Positions 24,337-34,133 of a stretch of 64,000 bases of DNA are shown piece by piece; position 1 is the first letter of the stretch, and each line of letters starts with the position of its first letter. The stretch is from Pseudooceanicola sediminis (GTDB lineage Bacteria; Pseudomonadota; Alphaproteobacteria; Rhodobacterales; Rhodobacteraceae): positions 365,285 to 429,284 of the forward strand of contig NZ_QWJJ01000001.1 of NCBI RefSeq assembly GCF_003575965.1, in the 5' to 3' direction. Below the pieces are notes generated by a model. It did not search any database. It was given only the letters and a program-made list of their open reading frames with translations, and had not been told where the DNA came from. The translations under genes and the position numbers were made by a program.

Positions 24337-25470
24337 TTATTCCGCTGCCGCCATGTCCTGAACCACGCCCGCCTCGATGGCAGCGGCGCGCTTTTCGACC
24401 TCTTCGACGATGTGGTTGATCATCTGGTCATTGGACATCTTGTGACTCTGCTTGCCCGCCAGATAGACCATGCCCGACCCCGCACCGCCGCCGGTAAAGC
24501 CGACGTCGGTCATCAACGCTTCGCCGGGGCCATTGACGACACAGCCGATGATGGACAGGCTCATCGGTGTCTTGATGTGCTCTAGCCGCTTTTCCAGGGT
24601 CTCGACTGTCTTGATCACATCGAAGCCCTGCCGCGCACAAGACGGGCATGAAATGATGTTGACCCCACGGTGCCGCAATCCCAGGCCCTTCAGGATTTCA
24701 TAGCCAACCTTGACCTCTTCAACCGGATCGGCGCTGAGGCTGACGCGCAGCGTATCGCCGATGCCCATCCAAAGCAGGTTGCCCATTCCGATCGCGCTCT
24801 TGATCGTTCCCGTCATCAGCCCGCCGGCCTCGGTGATCCCGAGGTGGATCGGTGCATCTGTGGCATCGGCCAACTGTTGATAGGCTGCGGCGGCCATGAA
24901 CACATCCGACGCCTTGACCGAAATCTTGAATTCATGAAAATCATGGTCTTGCAGGATGCGAATGTGATCCATCCCGCTCTCGACCATCGCAGCGGGACAA
25001 GGTTCGCCGTATTTCTCCAACAGATGTTTTTCCAGCGAGCCGGCATTCACGCCGATGCGGATGGAACACCCGTGGTCGCGCGCTGCATTGACCACTTCGC
25101 GCACCCGGCTGGCGTCACCGATATTTCCGGGATTTATGCGCAGACAGGCCGCGCCCGCCTCGGCAGCCTCGATAGCGCGCTTGTAGTGAAAGTGGATGTC
25201 CGCCACGATGGGGACCGGGCTCTCACGCGTGATCTCTTTCAAGGCGCGGCTGGCAGCCTGATCCGGGATCGAAATACGCACGATATCCGCGCCGGCCTCG
25301 GCCGCGCGGATCACCTGATCCAGGGTTGCCTTGACATCACCGGAATCGGTGTTGGTCATGGTCTGCACGCTTATCGGGGCATCGCCGCCGACGGGTACGT
25401 TGCCGACCATGATCTGGCGGCTCTTGCGCCGCTCGATGCTACGCCAGGGGCGAATGGGATTGTGCGACAT
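24337..25470 (-). CDS. ispG: 4-hydroxy-3-methylbut-2-enyl diphosphate synthase (flavodoxin)
   Basis: A 377-residue iron-sulfur enzyme of the MEP isoprenoid pathway that converts MEcPP to HMBPP. The N-terminal TIM barrel starts at [20 protein letters not shown]. The [4Fe-4S] Cys residues are in [12 protein letters not shown] and [13 protein letters not shown], followed by the family's [19 protein letters not shown]. Length is normal. GAGAGG precedes the ATG. It follows the rodZ-like gene on the same strand, but a terminator lies between them. Confidence 0.96.
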   Translation of the reverse strand: MSHNPIRPWRSIERRKSRQIMVGNVPVGGDAPISVQTMTNTDSGDVKATLDQVIRAAEAGADIVRISIPDQAASRALKEITRESPVPIVADIHFHYKRAIEAAEAGAACLRINPGNIGDASRVREVVNAARDHGCSIRIGVNAGSLEKHLLEKYGEPCPAAMVESGMDHIRILQDHDFHEFKISVKASDVFMAAAAYQQLADATDAPIHLGITEAGGLMTGTIKSAIGMGNLLWMGIGDTLRVSLSADPVEEVKVGYEILKGLGLRHRGVNIISCPSCARQGFDVIKTVETLEKRLEHIKTPMSLSIIGCVVNGPGEALMTDVGFTGGGAGSGMVYLAGKQSHKMSNDQMINHIVEEVEKRAAAIEAGVVQDMAAAE

Positions 25471-25601
25471 CGGAGGGTCCTCTCAATCGGCGCTCGGCCC
25501 CTACATAACCCGCACCGCAGCCGAGAACAATGCGTCGGCACACCCTCAGCCGCGCTGTTTCAATCTGGGCCGCAAAAAAAGCGGATGCCACAAGACGAAA
25601 A

Positions 25602-25631
25602 CGCCCGGCTGCCCCATTGGACCGCCGGGCG
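25602..25631 (-). terminator. Terminator after the rodZ-like gene
   Basis: An 8-bp perfect stem (25602-25609 with 25624-25631) followed on the minus strand by TTTT. It starts 24 bases after the rodZ-like stop and before ispG. Confidence 0.7.
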
Positions 25632-25655
25632 ACCGGGTAAATTTGCAATGATTGA

Positions 25656-26927
25656 TCAGTCAGCCTGCGGAACCTGCCCCAGATCGGCCTGGGCCACGGA
25701 AATGACCCGCTCGGCTTCTGGGTCGAGCGTCAGATCGGCCAGCGCAAAGGAGGTTTTCAGATCATCCGCAGCCAGGCCGACATTGCGGACTGCGTTCGTC
25801 CCCTTGCCTGCCGGGCCGTAGAAATTGCCATCGACCTGGAAATAGAGCGATCCCGACATGCCCGCGCGCAGCACGGGGGCATCTTCCGTCTTGGGCAGAT
25901 CGTAGCTCTCACCCGCGTCGAGGATCTTTTCGAACAGGATCGTCCCGTCCTGACTTTGCACACGCACCCATGCGGGGCGCACGGCAACCAGCGATACCCC
26001 AGGTTTCGCCGCGGCGACAACCTGCGGCATGTTGGATGATCCACCGGCCACCTCGACACCCAGAGCTTCGGCGACGGCGCGATCTTCTGCCGTCGTGTCA
26101 CTGACGCTGGCGGGAATGGTAGACGAAGTCGTATCGGCCTCGGCCATGAAGGTGCCGACACGCGATGGGTTCAGTGTCGAGATCGGCGCATCCCGCGAGA
26201 CGACGACAGGCACATCCAGCGCCTTGGGCCGATACAGACGATCCATGCTATTGCGTGGCGGGGTAAAGACACCCGAAGCAGAGGCATCGTTCTGCGGCAC
26301 GGGGTCTTCGACAACACGGGTCGCGCCTGCCAGCGGATCGAGGTCGGCAAGGACATCCGGCGTATTTTCCACCGGCGCGAATTGCACCCGCTGCACTTCG
26401 TTCAGAACAGCATATCCACCGTAGGCCAGCCCGCCAATCAACGCCAGCAGCACCAGACCGGACCCCACGGCCGCAGGTTCGATGCGCGCAAGGAAACTTT
26501 CCCCCGCAGGAATGAAGGGCGTGTTGGGCGTGATGAAGGGATCTTTCGGCGCGGCTTTCTTTTGCTGCACCAGCGCCTCTTGCCGGCGCGACGACGCATC
26601 GGCCGACATGCCGTGGGCGGTGATGAAACCGCTCTCGGCACAGAACTTCGCGTAGGTGCTGTCCGGGTCCATCCCGAGGTAACGGGAATAGGACCGCACG
26701 TATCCGGCAATGAACCCAGGTGTGTCGAAGGCTTCGGGGTCGCAATTCTCGATCGCGGCAATGTAATTTGCCTTGATGCGCAATTCACGCTGAACATCCA
26801 ACAGGGATTTGCCCAGAGTCGCCCGCTCACCACGCATCATGTCTCCAAGTTTGACCTCGAAGTCATCATACCCTTTAGGTTGATCTGTGGCTTGGCCCTG
26901 CTCAGGCTTTCCCTTACGCCGCATCAT
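25656..26927 (-). CDS. RodZ-like helix-turn-helix membrane protein with DUF4115 domain
   Basis: A 423-residue protein. The N-terminal HTH_25 domain (VKLGDMMRGERATLGKSLLDV... ANYIAAIENCDPEAFDTPGF) is typical of RodZ, which links MreB filaments to the envelope. One membrane helix follows (VGSGLVLLALIGGLAYGGYAVL), then a long periplasmic linker and a C-terminal DUF4115 domain (RPAWVRVQSQDGTILFEKIL, MSGSLYFQVDGNFYGPAGKG). ATG 26927 is preferred for the GGGG site upstream; a GTG at 26981 would add 18 residues. Confidence 0.85.
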   Translation of the reverse strand: MMRRKGKPEQGQATDQPKGYDDFEVKLGDMMRGERATLGKSLLDVQRELRIKANYIAAIENCDPEAFDTPGFIAGYVRSYSRYLGMDPDSTYAKFCAESGFITAHGMSADASSRRQEALVQQKKAAPKDPFITPNTPFIPAGESFLARIEPAAVGSGLVLLALIGGLAYGGYAVLNEVQRVQFAPVENTPDVLADLDPLAGATRVVEDPVPQNDASASGVFTPPRNSMDRLYRPKALDVPVVVSRDAPISTLNPSRVGTFMAEADTTSSTIPASVSDTTAEDRAVAEALGVEVAGGSSNMPQVVAAAKPGVSLVAVRPAWVRVQSQDGTILFEKILDAGESYDLPKTEDAPVLRAGMSGSLYFQVDGNFYGPAGKGTNAVRNVGLAADDLKTSFALADLTLDPEAERVISVAQADLGQVPQAD

Positions 26928-27199
26928 ATCGCTGCCCCATCTGCGATCCGCCGACCCGTTATCATCCCCGATTCGAGTCACACTCTTTCTTTACAAGAGG
27001 CTAACACGTTTCAAGGAGAATTGACTGGAAAGACCCACCTCTAACTACATTTAGGCGTTTTGCCGCGCAACCTGCATAGAAAGAGGGGAATGCCGCGCCA
27101 ACTCTCCCCTTAGTTGTAGCACGTATTTACGGGCATGGCGAACAGATAGCTGCCGCCTGCCCTGTCATACCTTTCCCAAGCGCCTACCGGCACAAAGAA

Positions 27200-27225
27200 A
27201 AAGCCCGGCTGAGTTGCCGGGCTTT
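27200..27225 (-). terminator. Terminator after hemA
   Basis: A 10-bp perfect stem (27200-27209 with 27216-27225), followed on the minus strand by TTCTTTG after the stem T run. It lies 36 bases after the hemA stop. The remaining 26928-27199 holds no gene I can see. Confidence 0.8.
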
Positions 27226-27261
27226 CAAAATCTGGTCAGATAGCGCCGCTGCAAAGTGCGC

Positions 27262-28485
27262 TCAGCCGGCCATATCCTGACGGTTCAGGGCACAATGCGA
27301 CCACAGCGCATCCATTGCGCGGATCAGCTTTTCGATTTCCATCGGCCCATGCACCGGCGACGGCGTGAAACGCAACCGCTCCGTACCGCGCGGCACGGTC
27401 GGATAGTTGATCGGCTGCACATAGATACCGTTGTCCTGCAACAGCATGTCCGACAGCAGCTTGGTGTGCACCGGATTGCCCACGATGACCGGCACGATAT
27501 GGCTGCCGTGATCGATCAGCGGCATTCCCATCCCCTTAAGCCTGGTCTTTAGGATGCGGGCGTTTTCCTGGTGCTTGTCCCGCAGGGCCTGGTCCGTCTT
27601 GAGGTGCGCCACCGATGCCGCCGCCCCTGCCGCCACCGCCGGCGGAAGCGACGTGGTAAAGATGAATCCGGGTGCGTAAGACCGAATGGCGTCGCACATC
27701 TTGGCCGACGCGGCGATATAGCCGCCCATCACGCCGTATGCCTTGGCCAGCGTGCCGTTGATGATATCGATGCGATGCGCCAGATTGTCCCGCTCGGTCA
27801 CACCGCCGCCGCGCGGCCCGTACATGCCGACGGCGTGCACTTCGTCGAGGTAGGTCAGCGCGCCAAATTCATCTGCCAGATCACAGATGTCCTTGATGGG
27901 GCCGAAATCACCGTCCATCGAATAGATCGACTCGAAGGCGATCAGCTTGGGCGCCTTTGCGTCGTCCGCTTCAAGCAGTTCGCGAAGGTGGGCGACATCG
28001 TTGTGGCGAAAGATCCGCTTGGCCCCACCGTTGCGGCGCACACCCTCGATCATCGAGGCATGGTTCAACGCGTCCGAATAGATGATCAAACCCGGAAAAA
28101 GCTTTGGCAGTGTGCTCAGCGTCGCGTCGTTGGCGATGTAGGCACTGGTGAACAGCAGCGAGGCTTCCTTGCGGTGCAGATCCGCCAGCTCGGCCTCAAG
28201 CTGCTTGTGGTAGATGGTTGTGCCAGAGATATTGCGCGTGCCGCCAGACCCCGCGCCGGTCGCATCAAGGGCTTCGTGCATCGCATTCAGAACGACGGGA
28301 TGCTGTCCCATGCCGAGATAGTCGTTGCCGCACCACACTGTGACCGATTGTTCGCTGCCATCGGGACGACGCCATGTTGCATGGGGGAATTGCCCCTTGT
28401 GCCGCACGATATCAATGAACGTGCGATAACGGCCTTCGTCGTGCAATTTGCCGATGGCCTGATCCAACTGGGCTTCGTAAGTCAC
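27262..28485 (-). CDS. hemA: 5-aminolevulinate synthase
   Basis: A 407-residue PLP enzyme that condenses glycine and succinyl-CoA to 5-aminolevulinate, the alphaproteobacterial entry to heme and other tetrapyrroles. The PLP lysine is in [38 protein letters not shown] and [17 protein letters not shown] are diagnostic. The start codon is GTG (28483-28485 on the minus strand) with GAGGG six bases upstream. An Fnr-type box placed for activation lies 135 bases upstream, so expression probably rises at low oxygen. Confidence 0.96.
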   Translation of the reverse strand: MTYEAQLDQAIGKLHDEGRYRTFIDIVRHKGQFPHATWRRPDGSEQSVTVWCGNDYLGMGQHPVVLNAMHEALDATGAGSGGTRNISGTTIYHKQLEAELADLHRKEASLLFTSAYIANDATLSTLPKLFPGLIIYSDALNHASMIEGVRRNGGAKRIFRHNDVAHLRELLEADDAKAPKLIAFESIYSMDGDFGPIKDICDLADEFGALTYLDEVHAVGMYGPRGGGVTERDNLAHRIDIINGTLAKAYGVMGGYIAASAKMCDAIRSYAPGFIFTTSLPPAVAAGAAASVAHLKTDQALRDKHQENARILKTRLKGMGMPLIDHGSHIVPVIVGNPVHTKLLSDMLLQDNGIYVQPINYPTVPRGTERLRFTPSPVHGPMEIEKLIRAMDALWSHCALNRQDMAG

Positions 28486-28592
28486 GGGCGACCCTCTTTC
28501 TTAGTCTGATCTTCGGGGTGCGGGCCGAAGTGGTCTAGCATCCCAATCTGCATATTGGAATGGTAATAAATCACCACGCCATTGGCAGACAG

Positions 28593-28633
28593 GTTACAAA
28601 TTGCCGCCCCCCTGCCGCCTTGATCTCGGTCAA
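28593..28633 (-). promoter_or_regulatory. FnrL-type box and -10 element of the hemA promoter
   Basis: On the minus strand TTGACCGAGATCAA (28633-28620) matches the Fnr consensus TTGAT-N4-ATCAA closely. A -10-like TGTAAC lies at 28598-28593. The centre-to-centre distance of 31 bases places the box near -41.5, the class II activator position. Rhodobacter hemA is known to be under FnrL, which supports the reading. Confidence 0.7.
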
Positions 28634-28822
28634 CTTGTGCACAGGGCTTGGACTTGCGTGATGTTTTGCCGCCAAAAATGTCGCCATATTGAAAACTCGC
28701 GCCGATACGAGGCAAAGCTTACTTTACGGCACCTCCAGCCACCAATCATAAGTTAGGTGCTTTTCAAGTTGTATTTTAAAAAACATCTCTCATGTCAGCG
28801 TTGACCGAAAGACATTTTCCGG

Positions 28823-28865
28823 CCCCGCCGCTTGCCCCCGAAAGGGATCGCGCGGCGGGGCTTTT
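28823..28865 (+). terminator. Orphan terminator-like hairpin, possible small-RNA end
   Basis: A 9-bp perfect stem (28823-28831 with 28852-28860), an inner CCC/GGG hairpin, then CTTTTC on the + strand. No + strand gene ends here: hemA runs the other way and the next gene starts at 29056. It may end a short untranslated RNA beginning around 28700-28800. The rest of 28640-29055 shows no gene. Confidence 0.4.
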
Positions 28866-29055
28866 CATTGACCACGGCGGGGAAGACGTGGCCACCCACC
28901 TGATTTAGGGTCTTTGATGCGGCGATGCCGCCCCGGCCTGGTCAACTTGGCGTGAAGCAGAGCCCCACCATGGCAATCGCGGCGACAAACCGGCCCGGCT
29001 GGACAAGCCGCTTCGGCCTGTTACCTTCGCGCCAAACCTGAACACCGGAGGCACC

Positions 29056-30432
29056 ATGTCCCTAGATCCCGTCCTGTCGCGCATTGATTCCGACCTGCCC
29101 CATGCAACCGAGCGTCTGCTGGAGCTGCTCCGCATCCCGTCAATCTCGACCGACCCCGCCTACAAGGGCGACTGCGAAACAGCGGCAGACTGGTTGGTGG
29201 CCGATCTGCAATCCCTCGGCGTCGATGCAACCAAGCGTCCGACACCCGGGCACCCGATGGTCGTGGGCCACGTCGATGGTGATGGCCCGCACCTGCTGTT
29301 TTACGGCCACTACGACGTACAGCCTGTCGACCCCCTCAACCTCTGGGACCGCGACCCGTTTGACCCCGAAGTCCAGGACACCCCGAAAGGCCGCGTCATC
29401 CGCGGCCGGGGCGCAGCCGATGACAAGGGGCAGCTTATGACCTTTGTCGAAGCATGCCGCGCCTGGAAGGCCGTCAATGGCACCCTGCCCTGCAAGATCA
29501 CCTTCTTCTTCGAGGGCGAAGAAGAATCCGGCTCTCCCTCCCTCGTTCCCTTCATGAAGGAGAATGCGCAGGAATTGACATCGGATATTGCGCTGATCTG
29601 CGACACCGGCATGTTCGGCGAACAGACCCCCGCGATCGTGACGATGCTGCGCGGCCTGTTGGGCGAAGAGCTGACGATCAAGGGCGCGTCCAAGGATCTG
29701 CATTCCGGCATGTATGGCGGCATCTCGATGAACCCTGCGCGGGTCCTTGCACGCATCATTGCCGGGCTGCATGATGAGTCCGGCCATATCACCGTGCCCA
29801 ATTTCTACGAAGGTGTGCCGGAACTCGCCCCCGAAATCAAAGAGCAGTGGGACGGTCTGAATTTCGACGAGACCGCCTTTCTTGGCGAAGTCGGCCTGGG
29901 CAAGCCGGCCGGCGAACAGGAACGCACCGGGCTTGAGATGATCTGGTCGCGCCCCACCTGCGAGGTGAACGGCATCTGGTCCGGCTATACGGGCGACGGC
30001 TTCAAGACCGTGCTGCCTGCCGAGGCACATGCGAAGATTTCCTTCCGCCTGGTCGGCACCCAAGATCCCCACGCCATTCGCGAAAACTTTCGTGCCTATG
30101 TCCAGTCGATGCTTCCGGAAGATTGCACCGTAGAGTTCAAGGCCCACGGCGCAAGCAGTGCCAGCCAGATGGAAATCACCGATCCTGCGTTCGAAAAGGC
30201 CCGCGTCGCCCTGTCCGACGAATGGCCCGAGGCAGCCGCCTACGTGGGATGCGGCGGGTCGATCCCGATTGCCGGCCACTTCAAGAAGATACTCGGCACC
30301 GACGCGATGCTTATCGGCTTTGGCAAGGACGACGACCAGATCCATTCTCCAAACGAGAAATACGACCTTAACTCTTTTCATAAAGGAATAAGAAGCTGGG
30401 CTCGCGTGCTGGATGCGCTGACCAAGGGGTAA
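29056..30432 (+). CDS. M20-family metallopeptidase (dipeptidase type)
   Basis: A 458-residue di-zinc peptidase. The metal motifs are HVDGDGPHLLFYGHYDVQPVD (His and the catalytic Asp, about residues 73-95), GRGAADDKG (bridging Asp), FFFEGEEESGSPS (catalytic Glu and ligand), ICDTGMFG, and a late His in DDQIHSPNEKYDL. This order and length match the carnosinase/PepV-like M20 group that splits dipeptides. GGAGG lies well before the ATG. It stands alone with its own promoter region. Confidence 0.9.
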   Translation: MSLDPVLSRIDSDLPHATERLLELLRIPSISTDPAYKGDCETAADWLVADLQSLGVDATKRPTPGHPMVVGHVDGDGPHLLFYGHYDVQPVDPLNLWDRDPFDPEVQDTPKGRVIRGRGAADDKGQLMTFVEACRAWKAVNGTLPCKITFFFEGEEESGSPSLVPFMKENAQELTSDIALICDTGMFGEQTPAIVTMLRGLLGEELTIKGASKDLHSGMYGGISMNPARVLARIIAGLHDESGHITVPNFYEGVPELAPEIKEQWDGLNFDETAFLGEVGLGKPAGEQERTGLEMIWSRPTCEVNGIWSGYTGDGFKTVLPAEAHAKISFRLVGTQDPHAIRENFRAYVQSMLPEDCTVEFKAHGASSASQMEITDPAFEKARVALSDEWPEAAAYVGCGGSIPIAGHFKKILGTDAMLIGFGKDDDQIHSPNEKYDLNSFHKGIRSWARVLDALTKG

Positions 30433-30510
30433 CAGGCCCCGGGGTCTGCATGGGGTGCGTGGTTTGTCCTGGCAACCTACGCATCTTACCGTCCAAGGAG
30501 GGCAGACCCC

Positions 30511-30918
30511 ATGGCCCTGAACATAGAAGAAGAGATCGACCAGCGGATCACGGCGATGGAGGCTGAACCTCAGGCCTCGTCGGGTGTGGATCAGGTGCGC
30601 CGTGAGATCCTGTTCATCAATGACGTGATCCACACCACCGGCGCGGAATCCCGCGGCTCCGTGCGGTCACTGGCACAGATCGAGGTTTACGGCCTGGCGA
30701 CACCGTCCAGCACCGTGTGCCGTGGGATCATCCGGTTTCGTCCCCCATCCGAATTGAGGCCACCCTACTTCAAGGAAGCGGATCAGACGATCCGCCTCTG
30801 GCTGGATATCGGGCACCTGGGACATGTCACCACGCAGCTGCTGCACCGAAAACGCTTCCTGTGGATCGGCATATGGCCCGACGGCTATACCTACGCAGAC
30901 CTGCATTCACGCCCGTGA
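30511..30918 (+). CDS. Hypothetical protein, function unknown
   Basis: A 135-residue soluble protein: a charged helical N-terminus (MALNIEEEIDQRITAMEAEP) and a beta-rich C-terminal half with several aromatic residues (RFLWIGIWPDGYTYADLHSR). GGAGG is well placed before the ATG, which supports translation. I do not recognise a family. It follows the M20 peptidase by 78 bases and may share its transcript. Confidence 0.6.
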   Translation: MALNIEEEIDQRITAMEAEPQASSGVDQVRREILFINDVIHTTGAESRGSVRSLAQIEVYGLATPSSTVCRGIIRFRPPSELRPPYFKEADQTIRLWLDIGHLGHVTTQLLHRKRFLWIGIWPDGYTYADLHSRP

Positions 30919-31231
30919 CGCCTCGCAGGCTGCGCCCCCTTCCACCGTGCCCTGTATCGTCAACGCTTGCCCAAGGCACCTGGCGATGCCTGCCGCCATG
31001 TAACCGCCGAAAATATCGACCCTGCACGAATGCGCCGCGATTTAGGTTTGGAGCCTCCCACGGTGGATCGCTGGAGGGTCATACCCGTCGATTCCTCCGG
31101 CTCAGGAAACGACTCAACCAGCGCGCTGCGGATATCTTTCGAGAAATCGCCGTCCGCATCCAGGACGGTATCGCCCACGCCCGGAAAACGTAACCAATTG
31201 ATTTAAAAGTACAAGCAGGCAACACATAAGA
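30919..31231. other. Intergenic stretch without a recognisable gene
   Basis: Only short frames without ribosome sites or recognisable folds are seen between the hypothetical gene ending at 30918 and the hydrolase gene ending at 31328; no repeats stand out apart from the hairpin at 31232. Confidence 0.5.
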
Positions 31232-31256
31232 AGACGGGCAAAGTCATTGCCCGTCT
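31232..31256 (-). terminator. Terminator hairpin after the hydrolase gene
   Basis: A 10-bp perfect stem (31232-31241 with 31247-31256) with a 5-base loop, followed on the minus strand by CTTCTTA. It lies 71 bases after the stop of the alpha/beta hydrolase gene. Confidence 0.6.
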
Positions 31257-31327
31257 CCAAGCTCGCGTTCCTGATCGTGCAAGGCCTGCACGTGGAACGA
31301 AGGCTGTTGAGACGCACTGACGCGATC

Positions 31328-32275
31328 CTATTGCGCCTTTGCGGCCACTTTTGCGCCGGCGTCTTGACCAAGACTTTCCAGCACGCCCCGCGATTTCTCC
31401 CAATCATCCGGCCCGATGACGAACTTGCTGCGCAACCATGCCAGCGTCAGTCGCCGCGTGATTTCAAGCGCATCGGGATCTTCGCTCTCCGTTTCCTTGG
31501 CGTCCAATCCCGCGATTCCACCCAGCCCGTGCCCGACATTTTGAAGTGTCAGCAATGCCTCGGCGCCCGGCGCATCGTAAAAGGCGTCGGCGTGCCATTC
31601 GGGGCCACGTGGGGTGAAATGGGGGTCGTCCTCTGCCCCGCAGACCACCAGCGTCGGCGTTTCGATATGCCCGAAGTCCAGATCGAAGAACGGAAACCGT
31701 TCCGCATTCTCGGGAGTCAGATCCGCGCCCCCACGCCCAGGCGCCGTCAGCAACACCCCGGCGCCGATGCGCGGGTCGGAAAAATCCTCTCCGTCAAGGC
31801 GCGCCCCGAGCAGAAGGCTACACGTATGCCCACCAAAGGAATGTCCCGCCACGGCGACCCGAGTGTGATCGAGGCGACCGGCAACCGCCGGTGCCTGCCG
31901 CTCGACCTGATCAAGCTGATCGAGGATCGCGCGCATCTCGGCCACCCTTTCGCGCCAGAAGAACGGTGCCTCTGCCAGATCCGGGTCAAGACCCGCAACG
32001 CGTGAACTCGCATGGGTCGGTTGAATGACGGCCACCCCACGCTCGGCCCAGAATTGCGCAAGCGGCGCGTAGCCGTCCTTGGAGGGGAGGTAATTCGACG
32101 GCCCGAACCCATGTGACAACAGCACGATGGGCAGATCGGAGCCGACCGCCGGTGCCGTCAGGCGCAACTCAAGCGGCGGCCGCCCGGGCATGGCCAGTTG
32201 GATCGGCGTATAGGCGACCGTCAAGGCGGGCGCCGGTGTCGGCAGATGGCGGGATTTATCAATCAGTCTGTTCAT
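31328..32275 (-). CDS. Alpha/beta hydrolase (dienelactone-hydrolase/lipase-like)
   Basis: A 315-residue hydrolase. The nucleophile elbow is GHSFGGH; the oxyanion region is LLSHGFGPSNY; an acid residue in CGAEDD and a late His in VGHGLGG complete the triad. No signal peptide is seen, so it is probably cytoplasmic. The substrate is unknown; the layout resembles platelet-activating-factor-acetylhydrolase-like esterases. It follows the SDR gene by 58 bases on the same strand, and both face an AraC regulator. Confidence 0.85.
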   Translation of the reverse strand: MNRLIDKSRHLPTPAPALTVAYTPIQLAMPGRPPLELRLTAPAVGSDLPIVLLSHGFGPSNYLPSKDGYAPLAQFWAERGVAVIQPTHASSRVAGLDPDLAEAPFFWRERVAEMRAILDQLDQVERQAPAVAGRLDHTRVAVAGHSFGGHTCSLLLGARLDGEDFSDPRIGAGVLLTAPGRGGADLTPENAERFPFFDLDFGHIETPTLVVCGAEDDPHFTPRGPEWHADAFYDAPGAEALLTLQNVGHGLGGIAGLDAKETESEDPDALEITRRLTLAWLRSKFVIGPDDWEKSRGVLESLGQDAGAKVAAKAQ

Positions 32276-32333
32276 GTGTCACGTCTCTCTCTTCGGCCGC
32301 AGCGGATGGCACTGGCCAGCAGGCTCCGATTGC

Positions 32334-33092
32334 TCATACCGTTGCGCGCTCCGCGTCGCGGAACCATGCTTCGGCATCCGCACCGGCTGGCTGCATGATC
32401 GGTGCATCGGCGTCGGTCACCGCGCGCCACACAGCATTGGCGACATCACTGGCCTGCGTCGTTTCGGTGGCGGCTTGCAGCGTCTCGAAATAGGCTTGGA
32501 CAAACGGCGCGTAGGCATCGGGCACCGTCATGCCCATCCGGGCGACCGCATTGCGCCCGAATGCGGTTTCGGGTGCGCTGCCGGGCAGCACCAGGCAGGC
32601 CCGCACGCCAAACTCCGCCGCCTCAAGCGCGAAACTTTTCGTAAACGCGTTCAGCGCCGCCTTGCTGGCGCTATAGATCGACAACGCGGGCAAGGGCCGC
32701 AGCGTGACACTGGAACTGACGTTGACGATCACGCCGCTGCGCTGCATGCGCATCGCGGGCATGACGGCCTGCGTCATTGCCATCGCTCCCAGGAAGTTGG
32801 TTTCAAACAGCTCTCGGGCGTTCTCCATCGCGGAACCTTCCAACGCGTTGAGCATGCCGACACCTGCGTTGTTCACCAGGGCATCAAGCGGCCCGGCTGC
32901 CGCCACAGCCGCTGCGATGCTCTCCGGTTGCGTCACGTCGAGGGGCAGCAGGTGCAGACGATCGGACGCGGGCAACCCGTCTGCGGACGGGGTGCGCATT
33001 GTTGCGACCACCTCCCATCCCTCGTTCAGGAAACGGGCCGCGATGGCCTGGCCAAAACCCGAGGAACAGCCAGTAATGAGAATGCGGGGCAT
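32334..33092 (-). CDS. Short-chain dehydrogenase/reductase
   Basis: A 252-residue classical SDR: NAD(P)-binding GCSSGFGQ near residues 8-15, NNAGVG in the middle, and the catalytic Ser-Tyr-Lys with YSASKAAL. ATG 33092 is chosen because AAGGAG lies eight bases upstream; the ORF start at 33119 has none. It is the first gene of a two-gene unit with the hydrolase, divergent from the AraC-family gene, which probably controls it. Confidence 0.88.
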   Translation of the reverse strand: MPRILITGCSSGFGQAIAARFLNEGWEVVATMRTPSADGLPASDRLHLLPLDVTQPESIAAAVAAAGPLDALVNNAGVGMLNALEGSAMENARELFETNFLGAMAMTQAVMPAMRMQRSGVIVNVSSSVTLRPLPALSIYSASKAALNAFTKSFALEAAEFGVRACLVLPGSAPETAFGRNAVARMGMTVPDAYAPFVQAYFETLQAATETTQASDVANAVWRAVTDADAPIMQPAGADAEAWFRDAERATV

Positions 33093-33190
33093 TTCGATAT
33101 CTCCTTTTGTGTCTCGCAAGAAGATAGACGTCGCAAACGATACAAACTATATATGGAAGTCCAAGATCATCCATCAAAAGTCCAAAAAAA

Positions 33191-34099
33191 ATGCCAAACC
33201 TTGCCTCGGATCCTCTGTCCAGTGTGGTCGACCTGTTAAGGCCGCAGCCCTCAATCTCGAAAATGGTCACTGCCGGCGGGCAATGGCAGGTCGAACGACA
33301 TGACATGGCAAGCCCATTTTATTGCGCCATCGTCGAAGGGCGTTGCCGTCTTACGATCAGGGGCCGTGAGCCCGTGATCCTGTCCGCCGGGGATTTCGTC
33401 CTGATCCCCGATCTCGACAGTTTCACCATGTCGAGCGAGGTTCCGCCGCCGCGACATGCAACATACCTGCCCCTGGAAACAGGGCCCGGGACGTTCCGCC
33501 TCGGCCCCGCGACGTCGCCGATCGAGGTACGTGCATTGGTGGGCCATTGCGCGTTCAATGCCCCCGAAAAAGAGCTTTTGCTGTCCCTGTTGCCCGAGAT
33601 GATCCATGTTTCCGGCCAGCAACGCCTCATGGCGCTCGTGCCGATGATCCACGAGGAAACCCGTTCAGACCGGCCGGCGCGGACCATGATCCTTGAGCGG
33701 CTTCTTGAGGTTCTGTTGCTCGAGGCGCTGAGAACGGCACCTGTCCGGCCACTGCCGCCGGGCTTGTTGCGCGGCATGTGCGACCCGCAACTTTCTGGCG
33801 CGTTGCAGCGCATTCACTCCGACTCCGCCGGCGCCCTTTCGGTCAGCGACCTCGCACGCGGCGCCGGCATGTCGAGATCCGGGTTTTTCGAACGATTTAA
33901 AAGAGAGGTCGGCAAGGCACCCATGGAATATGCGACGGCCTGGCGCATGGCCCTGGCCCGCGACCTGCTGCTGCGCGGTGACCTGACCAACAGCGAGATC
34001 GCGCAAAAGGTCGGGTATGGTTCCGCCAGCGCCTTCGGCATGGCCTTTCTGCGCCACCAGGGGGTCTCGCCCGGGGCCTTCGCCGCGGCGGCACGTTGA
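33191..34099 (+). CDS. AraC-family transcriptional regulator with cupin domain
   Basis: A 302-residue regulator. The N-terminal cupin_6-type domain (AIVEGRCRLTIRGREPVILSAGDFVLIPD) is followed by a double helix-turn-helix C-terminus (LSVSDLARGAGMSRSGFFERFK, then NSEIAQKVGYGSASAFGMAF). Such proteins commonly act on the divergent SDR/hydrolase type of neighbour. The shared upstream region is about 100 bases and AT-rich. Confidence 0.9.
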   Translation: MPNLASDPLSSVVDLLRPQPSISKMVTAGGQWQVERHDMASPFYCAIVEGRCRLTIRGREPVILSAGDFVLIPDLDSFTMSSEVPPPRHATYLPLETGPGTFRLGPATSPIEVRALVGHCAFNAPEKELLLSLLPEMIHVSGQQRLMALVPMIHEETRSDRPARTMILERLLEVLLLEALRTAPVRPLPPGLLRGMCDPQLSGALQRIHSDSAGALSVSDLARGAGMSRSGFFERFKREVGKAPMEYATAWRMALARDLLLRGDLTNSEIAQKVGYGSASAFGMAFLRHQGVSPGAFAAAAR

Positions 34100-34133
34100 G
34101 CGGACCTGCACACCAGGAACGTGCTGGGAAACC

